A stretch of DNA of 38,330 bases from a bacterium (GTDB lineage Bacteria > Thermotogota > Thermotogae > Mesoaciditogales > Mesoaciditogaceae), in assembly GCA_021800445.1 (NCBI GenBank), contig JAJYYZ010000018.1, forward strand, positions 1 to 38,330, given 5' to 3'. The notes under the pieces were generated by a model that did no database searches, was not told the DNA's origin, and was given only the letters and a program-made list of their open reading frames with translations. Positions 1 through 8,639 of this stretch are shown here, piece by piece; position 1 is the first letter of the stretch, and the number at the start of each line of letters is the position of its first letter. A program made the translations under genes and the position numbers.

Positions 1-54
1 TGTGCCTCAAGGTTAGAGCAAATACTTCTTCGAATATTACCGACTCTAATCGTT

Positions 55-126
55 TCCCACTTTCAATTTTAAAACATGAGTTTTAAATAAATCCAAAAAA
101 CTGTTTCTTATCTGCGGAAAGTGGGA
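55..126. repeat. Nested inverted repeats
   Basis: A perfect 9-base inverted repeat (TCCCACTTT at 55-63, AAAGTGGGA at 118-126) encloses a perfect 8-base hairpin (TTTAAAAC at 68-75, GTTTTAAA at 80-87, loop ATGA). No gene is visible here. It lies outside the apparent end of the IS256 remnant. The function is unknown. Confidence 0.45.
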
Positions 127-149
127 TGATCTGAAAAGGTTTTTGTTTT

Positions 150-484
150 TCGTCAAGTTTTTTGTGTAAACTTCATTTTTTTGAGTATTCATAAGTATTC
201 AGACACTCTTTCTCAAAAATGTACCTTCAATTGTTGTAAAATCTGATTCCAGTCTTTCATCTTCATTACCCATTTTTTCTTTATTTCTATTACCGCAAGA
301 TAAAGAAGTATGAATATCAAGGATATTTCTCAGACCACTTTTCTTTCAGAACTTTCAATCCCCTTAGAACTGCTTCTTGTGTCGGTGCCTGGTATATACT
401 TTTTGCATCCTTCGCGAATTCTTTCATATCCTTGTATGAGACATACTTCATCCTGTTCCTTTTTAAGGATTCTTCAATTTCCAT
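150..484 (-). pseudogene. IS256-family (Mutator-type) transposase remnant
   Basis: Reading from 484 down to 344 gives a peptide with the string KYVSYKDMKEFAKDAKSIYQ, typical of the region before the last catalytic part of IS256-family transposases, continuing to EKYP and then a stop. From about 342 to 213 another frame gives LLYLAVIEIKKKW and KDWNQILQQLKVHF before a stop, which fits the family's C-terminus. The roughly 60 residues normally found between these parts (the IRKLIYTTN-type segment) are missing, so the copy has an internal deletion plus a frame change. The N-terminal half is also absent. The sequence GTTTACACAAAAAACTTGAC, read on the minus strand near 153-173, resembles the TTTACACAAAA-type ends of this family and may be its right terminus. 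This is an inactive relic. Family assignment is from remembered motifs. Confidence 0.75.
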
Positions 485-572
485 TTTAACACATACTTTT
501 TATATTTACCACTGATGAGCACTTTACAAAAGAAATGTCAAGATGTATACTATAAAACAAAAAGAGCAATTC

Positions 573-770
573 ATCTTGCAACTTACACAAGTGGGAGAAT
601 GCTTGCTCAAAAAAGGTTAAAAGGGTGATATAATTTGTATATATTAAACCCACTTCAAAAGCCGAATGTTTATTTACCGTCGCGAATGGCAAGATGCCCT
701 CGAAATGGCCTCTGCAGCGCAGTGAGGGAGGCACTTGTCATCGCTACGATTCGAAATCTAAATTTCACTT
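573..770. repeat. Dispersed repeat, copy A
   Basis: This stretch has two modules found elsewhere in the window. Positions 579-605 match 10054-10080 at about 23 of 27 bases (core GGGAGAATGCTTGCT). Positions 651-766 (CTTCAAAAGCCGAATGTTTA onwards, ending in CGATTCGAAAT) match 10098-10232. The second module contains a GC-rich imperfect hairpin in an otherwise AT-rich spacer. No convincing protein is encoded. It ends just before the SDR gene, so it may supply that gene's promoter (TAGTATAGATT near 771-780). Confidence 0.6.
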
Positions 771-798
771 AGTATAGATTAAAAAGAAGGTGAACAGT

Positions 799-1530
799 TT
801 GAACTTCAAAGACAAGGTTGTACTCATAACGGGCGCGGCATCGGGTATAGGATTTGCGACCGCGAAAAAATTCATAGAGGCCGGAGCCGTTGTTGCAGGA
901 TGCGATGTAAACGCGGAAAAATTGGAAGAATCAAGGCGTTTGTTGGGCGCTAAGTTTAGAACTTACGTCATGGATGTTACAGATAATCAAAAAGTCAAGT
1001 CAGTTGTTGATGATATAGTAAAAGATCTTGGCCATATTGATGTGCTGGTTAACAACGCCGGCGCCGTTAAAGATAAACCTTTGCTTGAAAACACCGAAGA
1101 GGATTTTAATTTCACCGTGAACGTTAATCTTAAAGGCACCTACAACGTAACGCAGGTCGCCATGAAGTACATGGTGAAGCAAAATGCCGGAAATGTCGTG
1201 AACGTTTCTTCGATCGTCGGAGTCTATGGAAGTGTGGGGCAGAGTGCTTATTCTTCATCCAAAGCGGGCGTTAATGTGCTTGCAAAGGTGTGGGCAAAGG
1301 AATTTGCACGGTACGGCATTCGTGTCAATTCGATAGCCCCTGGATATGTTAGAACACCGTTAACTGCCAATTTGTCGAAAGAGAAGATAGATGAGATAAA
1401 GTCTAAAACAGCACTTGGAAGATTTGCCGAACCCGTCGAGATAGCAAATGTGATACTCTTTCTGGCATCAGATGAGGCATCTTACCTCACCGGTCAGATA
1501 ATAGGCGTTGACGGCGGAATGATTATGTGA
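799..1530 (+). CDS. SDR-family oxidoreductase (3-oxoacyl-ACP reductase-like)
   Basis: This is a classical short-chain dehydrogenase/reductase of 243 residues, a soluble NAD(P)-dependent enzyme that reduces or oxidises a carbonyl/alcohol pair. The Rossmann cofactor motif TGAASGIG lies at residues 11-18, NNAG at about 85-88, and the catalytic residues are N110, S138, Y151 and K155 (YSSSK). The C-terminus GVDGG is typical of FabG-like enzymes. I place the start at TTG 799, five bases after AGAAGGTGA. The in-frame GTG at 790 lies inside that ribosome site. It sits 12 bases upstream of sufC on the same strand and is probably co-transcribed, but nothing links it functionally to Fe-S assembly. Sequence alone cannot separate FabG from a sugar or polyol dehydrogenase. 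Confidence 0.9.
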   Translation: MNFKDKVVLITGAASGIGFATAKKFIEAGAVVAGCDVNAEKLEESRRLLGAKFRTYVMDVTDNQKVKSVVDDIVKDLGHIDVLVNNAGAVKDKPLLENTEEDFNFTVNVNLKGTYNVTQVAMKYMVKQNAGNVVNVSSIVGVYGSVGQSAYSSSKAGVNVLAKVWAKEFARYGIRVNSIAPGYVRTPLTANLSKEKIDEIKSKTALGRFAEPVEIANVILFLASDEASYLTGQIIGVDGGMIM

Positions 1531-1542
1531 AGGTGAGACAAG

Positions 1543-2277
1543 ATGCTTGAATTAAGAAACATTTCTCTTGAACTCGGCGGAAAACCGATTCTCAAGAAAT
1601 TGAACATGAAGTTTGAAGTGGGAAAGCGTTACACGATTCTCGGAAACAACGGAACGGGAAAGTCGACCGTTGCCAACGTCATAATGGGAGTAGAAGGATA
1701 CAAGCCACAATCGGGCAAGATTTATCTCGACGGCCAGGATATAACGAATTTGAGTATAAGCCAGAGGGCACAACTTGGCATAACGATAGCCTTTCAGGAA
1801 AATGTGAGGTTTGAAGGGATAAAAATTTACGATTATCTCACGCTTGGAGGAAAGATCAAAAAAAGTCTCGATGATGTGAAAAAAGCGCTTAAAATTGTCG
1901 GCCTGGGAGAAGATTACGTCAAGCGTCACGTTGATTCATCTCTAAGCGGAGGAGAAAGAAAAAGGGTTGAACTCGCTTCCGTCTACATGATCGATCCGAA
2001 ATACGTGATTTTAGACGAGCCAGACTCCGGCATAGACATGATGTCCATAGATACGATAAACATGTTCATAAATCAATTAAGAGAGAAGAATACCACGGTG
2101 ATAACCATAACTCATCGTGAAGAAATCGCCCTAGATTGTGATTATTCATATCTTATATGCTCTGGCATCGTTTTAAAAGCAGGCAAGCCTGCGGAGATAT
2201 CCGAATATTACAAATCGATGTGTGACGCCTGCGAGCATCCGAATGAAATTCAACTTATAAGAGATGAGGTCATATGA
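1543..2277 (+). CDS. sufC: SufC-type ABC ATPase of a minimal Fe-S assembly system
   Basis: This 244-residue cytoplasmic ATPase energises Fe-S cluster assembly on a SufB-type scaffold. Visible motifs are Walker A GNNGTGKST (34-42), the signature LSGGERKRVELA (134-145), Walker B YVILDEPDSGID (154-165) and the switch histidine TITHREE (188-194). The next gene encodes a short SufB, and no sufD, sufS or sufU follows. That two-gene arrangement matches the ancestral SUF-like minimal system (SMS). Near the C-terminus is CDAC (C227, C230), absent from typical proteobacterial SufC and possibly a cluster or metal ligand. ATG 1543 follows AAGGTGAG. Its stop overlaps the start of sufB by four bases (ATGA), suggesting translational coupling. 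Confidence 0.9.
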   Translation: MLELRNISLELGGKPILKKLNMKFEVGKRYTILGNNGTGKSTVANVIMGVEGYKPQSGKIYLDGQDITNLSISQRAQLGITIAFQENVRFEGIKIYDYLTLGGKIKKSLDDVKKALKIVGLGEDYVKRHVDSSLSGGERKRVELASVYMIDPKYVILDEPDSGIDMMSIDTINMFINQLREKNTTVITITHREEIALDCDYSYLICSGIVLKAGKPAEISEYYKSMCDACEHPNEIQLIRDEVI

Positions 2278-3233
2278 GAATAGCACCCGATTATTCAAAA
2301 GAGTTTGAAAAGTTGGCCGAGGCTTACGAAAAAAGCGGAGGCGATACGTCTAACTTGCTCGATAAGCGTGTTGCTTCCATAATCATAAGCGGCGATAAGG
2401 TTATAGGGTTAAACAACGTCGACGGAGTTGAAATAGAGGCTGGAAAACAAGAATTAGGCGTGTGGGCAAAGATAAGGATTTCAAAGGGCAAAAAGATCCC
2501 GATGCCAATCCATCTTTGCACCGGCTTTCTTGGTAAGGAAGGGGAACAAAGGGTTAATTTCGAGTTCATAGTCGAAGATGGCGCAACTGTCAATTTCATA
2601 TCCCACTGTTCTTTTCCGTGGTCTACGAAACTCACGCACAAGATGACTGCCATAGTCAGAATCGGAAAAAATGCCACGATGACCTATGCTGACGCGCATT
2701 TTCATTCTGAAGAGGGTGGAGTTACCGTCATCTCGGACACACATGCCATCGTCGAGGAGAACGGAAAGTACAAGAACTCTTTTGAATTGACAAGGACGCG
2801 TGTCGGAAAACTTGTCGTCAAGATGGATGTGGATTTAAAGGATGGGGCAATCGCCGATCTCGAAAGCAAAGTGCGTGGTCGTGCCGACGACGATATATCT
2901 ATAAAAGAAAGCCTTGGACTTAACGGCAAAGAGGCACACGGCATAGCAAAAAGCACAATAGTCGCCACCGAAAAGACACATGCAAGGATAGTAAACGAAG
3001 CCTTCGGTAACGCGCCTTATTCAAAGGGTCACATAGAATGTACTGAAATAACAAAAGGTGCGGATGTTGACGTTGCAACCTTGCCGGTTTTAAAAGTTAC
3101 AAACGATCTTTCGGAATTGACACACGAAGCCTCCATCGGACGTATAAATTCGAAGCAACTCGATACCATGATGGCAAAAAGTATGACCGAAGAAGAGGCC
3201 ACCGAATTCATAATAAAGGGCATGCTCAGTTGA
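2274..3233 (+). CDS. sufB: SufB/SufD-family Fe-S scaffold protein (short, SMS-type)
   Basis: This 319-residue scaffold pairs with SufC. It has the beta-helix core and C-terminal signature of the SufBD family: GHIECTEI (252-259), then LTHEASIGRI and TEEEATEFIIKGML at the end. C256 aligns by eye with the functional cysteine of E. coli SufB (Cys405). E. coli SufB is about 495 residues, so the N-terminal region is much shorter here, as in archaeal and deep-branching bacterial SMS proteins. With only one SufBD-type gene the scaffold is probably a homodimer (inference). The start overlaps sufC by four bases. The last eight bases overlap the end of the convergent DUF364 gene. Confidence 0.88.
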   Translation: MRIAPDYSKEFEKLAEAYEKSGGDTSNLLDKRVASIIISGDKVIGLNNVDGVEIEAGKQELGVWAKIRISKGKKIPMPIHLCTGFLGKEGEQRVNFEFIVEDGATVNFISHCSFPWSTKLTHKMTAIVRIGKNATMTYADAHFHSEEGGVTVISDTHAIVEENGKYKNSFELTRTRVGKLVVKMDVDLKDGAIADLESKVRGRADDDISIKESLGLNGKEAHGIAKSTIVATEKTHARIVNEAFGNAPYSKGHIECTEITKGADVDVATLPVLKVTNDLSELTHEASIGRINSKQLDTMMAKSMTEEEATEFIIKGMLS

Positions 3234-3963
3234 TGAGTATGACTTTTTTTCCCACTTTTTCTCTGTAAAGATTTCTTGTTCCGCCTCCGTGCGCTATCGT
3301 TTTTAAAGACGCAGGGCTTACAGTTGTACCACCGAAAACTTTCACTTCAGGAAATGCTTTTGGTACCATCGGAGTAGACGGCCCTAAAAGTATTATTCTG
3401 CGTGTTTTTGCGTATTTCAATATATCGTCAAAACTTTTGTTCATCACCGTGGTAGCTGAAATCAAAAGTACGCTGCATTTCGGTAACATTTCCGGTATCT
3501 CATCGGGAGACAAAGCTTTTTGAGGCCATGTTGTAAGCGTTCTTTCCTTTTCAAAGATGTAAAGCGTTTTTAACTGACGCTTTATGCCACCTACCATGGG
3601 ATCGAAATATCCTACCATGCCCATGACATCATCTTTGCTTAAATTCACGGCCTCCATGACATCCCCGTTCTCGTAATTTTCATCGTTAACGCACGCGTTT
3701 ATCGCCGAGGTGCCCAATGCGTTCAAAAGCACGTCTGATGAATCAAAAAGTTTTATGAATTCTTCAACACTCACACCTGTTTTGGGAAGTTCATCGTAGA
3801 GAGAACATCCCCACGGGATGGACTTTCTGTCCGTGTAAGAAACACCTGTCCTTCCATCATCAAGAGTTACAGCACATAAACCTATACCCATCACATAATC
3901 AACGACAGATGCGCCCTTAGATCTCTCTTTGGCAATCTCTTTTAAAATATCGTATCTGTTCAT
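3226..3963 (-). CDS. DUF4213/DUF364 putative heavy-metal chelation protein
   Basis: This 245-residue soluble protein has the pattern of the DUF4213 N-terminal domain plus the DUF364 Rossmann-like domain. In the latter, FDPMVGGIKRQL, LLISATTVMNKSFDDIL and LLGPSTPMVPKAF correspond to the conserved segments that in crystallised relatives form a putative metal or ligand site. Family members often sit beside metal or cofactor genes, and no reaction is established. ATG at 3963 has GCGAGGT upstream. The 3' end overlaps the convergent sufB gene by eight bases. The position next to Fe-S genes is suggestive only, because the two are transcribed towards each other. Confidence 0.82.
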   Translation of the reverse strand: MNRYDILKEIAKERSKGASVVDYVMGIGLCAVTLDDGRTGVSYTDRKSIPWGCSLYDELPKTGVSVEEFIKLFDSSDVLLNALGTSAINACVNDENYENGDVMEAVNLSKDDVMGMVGYFDPMVGGIKRQLKTLYIFEKERTLTTWPQKALSPDEIPEMLPKCSVLLISATTVMNKSFDDILKYAKTRRIILLGPSTPMVPKAFPEVKVFGGTTVSPASLKTIAHGGGTRNLYREKVGKKVILIN

Positions 3964-3995
3964 TTTCGACCTCGCTTTGATTTTTATTTATAGAT

Positions 3996-4001
3996 ATTAT
4001 A
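3996..4001 (-). promoter_or_regulatory. Probable -10 element for the DUF364 gene
   Basis: TATAAT is read on the minus strand, preceded by CGG and about 33 bases upstream of the start codon. No good -35 hexamer is visible 16-18 bases further upstream. Confidence 0.4.
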
Positions 4002-4104
4002 CCGCTTTTCATATGCCATTCCTCTCTTACCATCATCCAGCACTTGATGTGGGATCGCATTCTGCCTTCAGCATTTATATGCTAAAATATAAATGGAGGT
4101 TTAA

Positions 4105-5022
4105 ATGAACAGAGAAAAGTTAAAGGATGCTTTTGAATACTTTGAAAACAGAATGAACAGTTGTGATCTTTGCGCGAGAAATTGCATGGTTAACAGAAAA
4201 GAGAATAAAGGCGTGTGTGGCCAGGGCGTGAATGCGAAGATCACGAATGCCATCTTGCATTTCGGTGAAGAACCTCCTCTTGTCGGTATCGGCATCGGCG
4301 GGGCCGGAGCGATCTTCTTTTCAGGTTGCGGAATGCGTTGCGTGTATTGTCAAAATTTTGGCTTCAGTCAGTTGAACGTGGGAAAAGCAATAGATGATGA
4401 ATCTCTTGCAGATGTTTTCATGAAACTTCAAAAAGCAGGTGCCAAAACGCTTGATTTTGTAACTCCGGAACCTCACTTAAGGGCAATTTTACATGCGCTT
4501 ATCATCGCTTCTGAAAATGGATTCAATCTTCCAATCGTTTTTAACACGTCAAGTTATGTCAACGTTGAAACTTTAGCGCATCTTGATGGCATAGTTGATA
4601 TCTATCTTGCCGATATTCGCTACACAGATGACGAAATGGGAAAGAAATATTCACTTGTTCCGAATTATTGGACTGTTACGCAAAGATCTCTGAGAGAGAT
4701 GTATAGGCAGGTTGGCCCGTTTAAGGAAGAACGGATGAGTGGCCTGATAGTAAGGCATTTGATACTGCCCAACAGAATTGCCGGAAGTGAAAAAGCAATG
4801 AGATTTATCGCCGAGGAGTTGTCGACGTCTGTTCCTGTTTCTTTGATGTCGCAATATTTTCCCGTTTACAAGGCTTTGAAAATAAAAGAAATTTCCAGAA
4901 AAATTGATGACGATGAATACATTGAAGCGCTTGATATGCTTGAGAAATACAATTTGGAAGGTTGGTACCAGCCTTTGCACGAAAAGATGAAAGGCGTTTA
5001 CGCAAAATCTATTGAGAGGTGA
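4105..5022 (+). CDS. PflX-like radical SAM protein
   Basis: This 305-residue radical SAM protein resembles the PflX/COG1313 group, relatives of pyruvate formate-lyase activating enzymes. The 4Fe-4S cysteines are C75, C79 and C82 (SGCGMRCVYCQN). An N-terminal cysteine cluster (C20, C23, C27, C38) may bind a second metal centre. No glycyl-radical enzyme is next to it, so its substrate is unknown. ATG 4105 is preceded by ATGGAGGTTTAA. The next gene, an iron-type alcohol dehydrogenase, begins immediately after it with its ribosome site inside this gene's end, so the two form an operon. Confidence 0.88.
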   Translation: MNREKLKDAFEYFENRMNSCDLCARNCMVNRKENKGVCGQGVNAKITNAILHFGEEPPLVGIGIGGAGAIFFSGCGMRCVYCQNFGFSQLNVGKAIDDESLADVFMKLQKAGAKTLDFVTPEPHLRAILHALIIASENGFNLPIVFNTSSYVNVETLAHLDGIVDIYLADIRYTDDEMGKKYSLVPNYWTVTQRSLREMYRQVGPFKEERMSGLIVRHLILPNRIAGSEKAMRFIAEELSTSVPVSLMSQYFPVYKALKIKEISRKIDDDEYIEALDMLEKYNLEGWYQPLHEKMKGVYAKSIER

Positions 5023-5027
5023 TGATC

Positions 5028-6113
5028 ATGTTTTCATATTTTAATCCGGTCGATCTGAGATTTGGTGAAAATGTCGTCTCAAATGTTGACTTCACGTTGT
5101 ACGGGAAAAAGGCTTTTATAGTCACGGGAAGAAGCGGATCTGCAAAGAAAAACAACGCCATCAAGGATCTCCTGGGCGTGCTTGACGCGAAAGGGATATC
5201 CTACGAATTTTTCAGTGAAGTTGAAGAAAATCCGTCTTTTGAAACCGTTGACAGAGGCGCAGAGTTGTTTAGGACAAAGTATTGCGATTTCGCGGTGGGG
5301 ATAGGCGGCGGAAGCCCAATGGATGTGGCAAAGGCAATCTCCGCCGGCGCGAAGATGGAGAAAAAGGTTGCCGATCTTTACGCGATAAAGGATAGCATAT
5401 CGTGTTATCCGGTGATAGAAATGACGACAACGTCCGGTACTGGCAGCGAGGTCACACAGTATTCCGTTTTAACTTCTCCCAATGATAAAAAACTCGGTCT
5501 GAGGACGAATAAACTCTTCCCAACGGTTGCCATCGTAGATCCAAGGTACACACTCACGATGCCCGCAGATGTCACTATTTCGACGGGTCTTGATGCCCTC
5601 TCACAACTTGTGGAGAGCGTGATTTCCAAGATAAGCACACCTTTGACCGATACAATCGCCGTCAAAGGTATAGAATTGATAAAAATGTCTTTGCCCGAAG
5701 TGGTCAAAAAAGCATCAAGTCTTGAACACAGATCGAATGTCTCCATGGCCGCGACTTTTTCGGGCCTTACGATATCACAAACAGGCACAACGATAGTTCA
5801 TGCGCTCGGATATCCTATAACATCTCATCTTGGCATACGCCATGGCCTTGCGAATATGCTGACCTTGTGTCAGATCGTTAAAAACACCCAAAAGTTTGAT
5901 CCAGAAAGGGTGAAGGTCGCGACCGCGCCTTTTGGAAGTGCCAATGGTCTGTGCGAATTCATAGATTCCATTTATCCAAGGCCTAAATTGAAATTGAGCG
6001 AGAAAGATGCAGAAATTTTTGCGGGAGAAATCGATCTTAAGGCCGGTCAGGTTTTAAATACTCCAGGAAATTACGATTTTGGATTCGTAAAAGAAATTTA
6101 CAGATCACTTTGA
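5028..6113 (+). CDS. Iron-type alcohol dehydrogenase
   Basis: This 361-residue enzyme is of the iron-containing (group III) alcohol dehydrogenase family, probably reducing an aldehyde or ketone with NAD(P)H. The nucleotide motif GGGSPMDVAKAIS lies at 93-105, followed by the conserved TTTSGTGSEVTQYSVLT (133-149). Expected metal ligands are D189, H258 and H272. The fourth position, usually histidine four residues after the aspartate, is Q193 (DALSQ), a change seen in part of the family that may alter metal choice. At the C-terminus the protein is slightly shorter than FucO-type enzymes. ATG 5028 is six bases after GAGGTGA; an earlier in-frame GTG at 5019 lies within that ribosome site. It shares an operon with the radical SAM gene. 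Confidence 0.9.
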   Translation: MFSYFNPVDLRFGENVVSNVDFTLYGKKAFIVTGRSGSAKKNNAIKDLLGVLDAKGISYEFFSEVEENPSFETVDRGAELFRTKYCDFAVGIGGGSPMDVAKAISAGAKMEKKVADLYAIKDSISCYPVIEMTTTSGTGSEVTQYSVLTSPNDKKLGLRTNKLFPTVAIVDPRYTLTMPADVTISTGLDALSQLVESVISKISTPLTDTIAVKGIELIKMSLPEVVKKASSLEHRSNVSMAATFSGLTISQTGTTIVHALGYPITSHLGIRHGLANMLTLCQIVKNTQKFDPERVKVATAPFGSANGLCEFIDSIYPRPKLKLSEKDAEIFAGEIDLKAGQVLNTPGNYDFGFVKEIYRSL

Positions 6114-6137
6114 TGAAAACACTGGGATCGCATTGAC

Positions 6138-6205
6138 GTGACATGCTCCCACCATTTATAGAAGGGGGAGAATTCTTGCTTAAAAAAACGTTAAAGGTAA
6201 TTCCA
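6138..6205. repeat. Dispersed repeat, copy B
   Basis: Positions 6138-6180 match 10038-10080 at 41 of 43 bases (core GAAGGGGGAGAATTCTTGCT); after that the similarity fades. Only the first module is present. It occupies the spacer between the convergent alcohol dehydrogenase and beta-mannosidase genes. It could be a relic end of a small IS element such as IS200/IS605, but no transposase remains. Confidence 0.65.
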
Positions 6206-6249
6206 GTTCTTTGACCAAAATGGCAAATTACAGATACCACTAATCAAGA

Positions 6250-6280
6250 AAAAAAAAGACCGCTTCTAGCGGTCTTTTCA
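6250..6280. terminator. Bidirectional intrinsic terminator
   Basis: A perfect 9-base stem (AAAGACCGC at 6255-6263, GCGGTCTTT at 6269-6277) with a five-base loop is flanked by an A-run on the left and a T-run on the right. It therefore works on either strand. It lies between the alcohol dehydrogenase operon (+) and the stop codon of the beta-mannosidase gene (-), which it touches. Confidence 0.85.
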
Positions 6281-8629
6281 TTTCAAAAAATCGTACATAC
6301 TCGATATTTTAAAACCAGATTTAAGCGCTTTTATCCGTTTTGGACTATCTGGCGAGATCGCAAAAAAATTGTCTTCGAGCACTTCATCTTTTTCAGTCGT
6401 TATTCTCACACCGAAGGCTGGCTTTTCTGTCTTTATCGTTAGAGTATCGCCTTTTTCAAATGTGATGTGCGGATCTTCGAGTTTTACCTTTCTTAGATTT
6501 GCAAAGATTTCGTGATTTTCAAAGACTTTGTTTTCAACCTTTAGCCTCACAAAGCCAATTGCCTCCGCCAGATTGTCTGAGACTTTGAAATTATCGATAT
6601 TCAAAACTGAATCGGCCGGAATTCTTACATCGTAAGATCTTTCCATCAACTTTTTGCCATCCAAAGTCCACAGATCGAATTCGAGATGGCCTTCTATCGC
6701 TTCTGAATCGTTGACCACAACGATTCTCAATTCGTCCCCGTTATTTTTTATCAAAGGCAAAAGGTCTGCGTAAAATCTTTTTGTGTAGTAGTAAAGTGCC
6801 TTGGGCCTTTTGAAGTAATCGACGGATGACCAACTGAAGACGGGCCACGAATCGTTTAACTGCCAGTATAGGGTACCGGCTGTTTTGTACTTTCTTTCTC
6901 TCCAATGATCGACTCCTGCCTTTATCGCCTCGGCCTGATTTATCTGAGAAAGATAAATTATCGAATCGAAATTCTTGGCGCTTCCAAAGTGGTTGTGGAT
7001 GAATTTCATTATCCTTTCGGGCCCTTCGACCTGTTTGTTGTGGCGAACCATGACATCACCAAAGATCTCTTTTTCAGACTTTTTGGCAAAGAAATCGATG
7101 GTCTTTGGATCGGGTGCTGCCTGAAATCCGAATTCACTTACAAACCTTGATTTATCGGCAAGATATCCTTTGTAGTCGACCCAGTTGGACCACACATTCC
7201 AGACATGTCTGTCTCCAGCCTCATCTGAATTCGCCTTGCTTCCTCCGTACGGGCTTGATGGCCAGTATGGACGGGATGGATCTTCTTCTGCGCATATTTT
7301 GGGAAAGTCTTGTAAGTAGAGTACATTTCCGAGATGCTCTCCGTTGTGTTTGTGGTTATAGTTCCATTCTTCAAAGCCCCAGTTGTTTTCGTTGTTTCCG
7401 CACCATAAAACGATGGATGGATGGTATCTCAATTTTACAACGTTGTATCTTGCCTCTTCACCGGCGAGTTTTCTGAACCATTCCAAATTATCCGGATATT
7501 CGGCGCAGGCAAACATGAAATCCTGCCAGACTGTTATTCCGAGTTTGTCGCATTTTTCGTAAAACCTTTCATTCTCGTATATGCCGCCGCCCCAGACTCT
7601 CAGCATGTTCATGTTCGCATCGGATGCCATATTAAGCAATCTGTCGTAGTCTTCATCTTCAAGCCAACTTAAAATGTTGTCCGACGGAATCCAGTCTGCG
7701 CCCTTGGCAAAGATGCGCCTGCCGTTTATTTCAAAGATGAAAGATTCTCCTTCTGAGTCTTTTTCCTGGACAATCTTGACAGTTCTTAGGCCTATGTGCT
7801 TTTTCTCGGACGATATTTCCTTTTTGCCATCGAAAAGTTTGAATTCAAAGTCATGAAGTGCACTTTTTCCGTATCCACGAGGATACCAAAGGGCTAAATC
7901 TCCACGTTTGAATGCGCCTTCAAAGGTGTACTCTCCCAATTTCGAATCGACTGGATATTCACCAACCATTTTCTCATCGACAAAGACTTTGACGGTGTAA
8001 TTTTTACCTTCAACTGCCATAACGTATCCCGTAACTTTGACCGTATCGATATCTTCCAAATAGGCAGTCGATCCTTCAAGGTATGCATCGTCTCTTTCTT
8101 CTATGTAAATCTTTTTCCATATGCCAGATGTTGCAATCCTCGCACCCCAGTCCCATCCGTAAGAATACTGGGCCTTTCTGATATACACTCTCGCACTCTC
8201 TTCGCCGGCGTAAAGTTTTCCGTAATTTCGCTCGAGCGTCTTCGGCTCTTTTATGGGAGAGAGTATCTTTACTCTTATCGTGTTCTTGCCGATCTTCAAA
8301 AGATCTTTGATTGGAAATCTGTACCCGATGAACATGTCCTCGCACTTTCCGGCTAATTTTTCGTTCACGTAAATTTCGGCAAGCGTGTCTATGCCTTCTA
8401 TCACAAGATCGCAATACTTCTTATCAAGTGCTTTTACTTCAAAGCCCTTAGAATATTCCCATGACTTCTCTTCAAGTCTTCTGAAGAGTTTTTCGTTTTC
8501 TCCGATGTATGGATGGGGCATCATCTTTAAATTCACAAGATCACCTTGCACCGTACCAGGCACAGTGCCTTCAAATTTGAATTCTCCTTCGTCATCGGTA
8601 ACCTTCCATTTTCCGCAAAGATCTATCAT
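6278..8629 (-). CDS. Beta-mannosidase, glycoside hydrolase family 2
   Basis: This 783-residue intracellular GH2 enzyme removes terminal beta-mannose from manno-oligosaccharides. An N-terminal jelly-roll sugar-binding domain (about 1-175) is followed by the immunoglobulin-like domain and the TIM barrel (from about 300). The acid/base residue is E414 in WCGNNENNWG, and the nucleophile is E499 in FVSEFGFQ, both in the form typical of beta-mannosidases. Length agrees with characterised thermophilic beta-mannosidases (about 785). The start is ATG 8629, preceded by AAGGAGATAAA. The frame stays open upstream into the GH1 gene, but that part has no ribosome site. It lies directly downstream of the GH1 gene, so both are one operon for beta-mannan/glucan oligosaccharides. 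No signal peptide is visible. Confidence 0.92.
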   Translation of the reverse strand: MIDLCGKWKVTDDEGEFKFEGTVPGTVQGDLVNLKMMPHPYIGENEKLFRRLEEKSWEYSKGFEVKALDKKYCDLVIEGIDTLAEIYVNEKLAGKCEDMFIGYRFPIKDLLKIGKNTIRVKILSPIKEPKTLERNYGKLYAGEESARVYIRKAQYSYGWDWGARIATSGIWKKIYIEERDDAYLEGSTAYLEDIDTVKVTGYVMAVEGKNYTVKVFVDEKMVGEYPVDSKLGEYTFEGAFKRGDLALWYPRGYGKSALHDFEFKLFDGKKEISSEKKHIGLRTVKIVQEKDSEGESFIFEINGRRIFAKGADWIPSDNILSWLEDEDYDRLLNMASDANMNMLRVWGGGIYENERFYEKCDKLGITVWQDFMFACAEYPDNLEWFRKLAGEEARYNVVKLRYHPSIVLWCGNNENNWGFEEWNYNHKHNGEHLGNVLYLQDFPKICAEEDPSRPYWPSSPYGGSKANSDEAGDRHVWNVWSNWVDYKGYLADKSRFVSEFGFQAAPDPKTIDFFAKKSEKEIFGDVMVRHNKQVEGPERIMKFIHNHFGSAKNFDSIIYLSQINQAEAIKAGVDHWRERKYKTAGTLYWQLNDSWPVFSWSSVDYFKRPKALYYYTKRFYADLLPLIKNNGDELRIVVVNDSEAIEGHLEFDLWTLDGKKLMERSYDVRIPADSVLNIDNFKVSDNLAEAIGFVRLKVENKVFENHEIFANLRKVKLEDPHITFEKGDTLTIKTEKPAFGVRITTEKDEVLEDNFFAISPDSPKRIKALKSGFKISSMYDFLK

Positions 8630-8639
8630 TTTATCTCCT

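Noticed and set aside
486-734. 82-residue minus-strand frame over the first repeat
   Set aside because: It runs across the dispersed repeat and AT-rich spacer, has no ribosome site and no recognisable pattern.
7105-7476. Long plus-strand frames inside the beta-mannosidase gene
   Set aside because: They are antisense to clear GH2 catalytic sequence, including the acid/base region, and show no family features.
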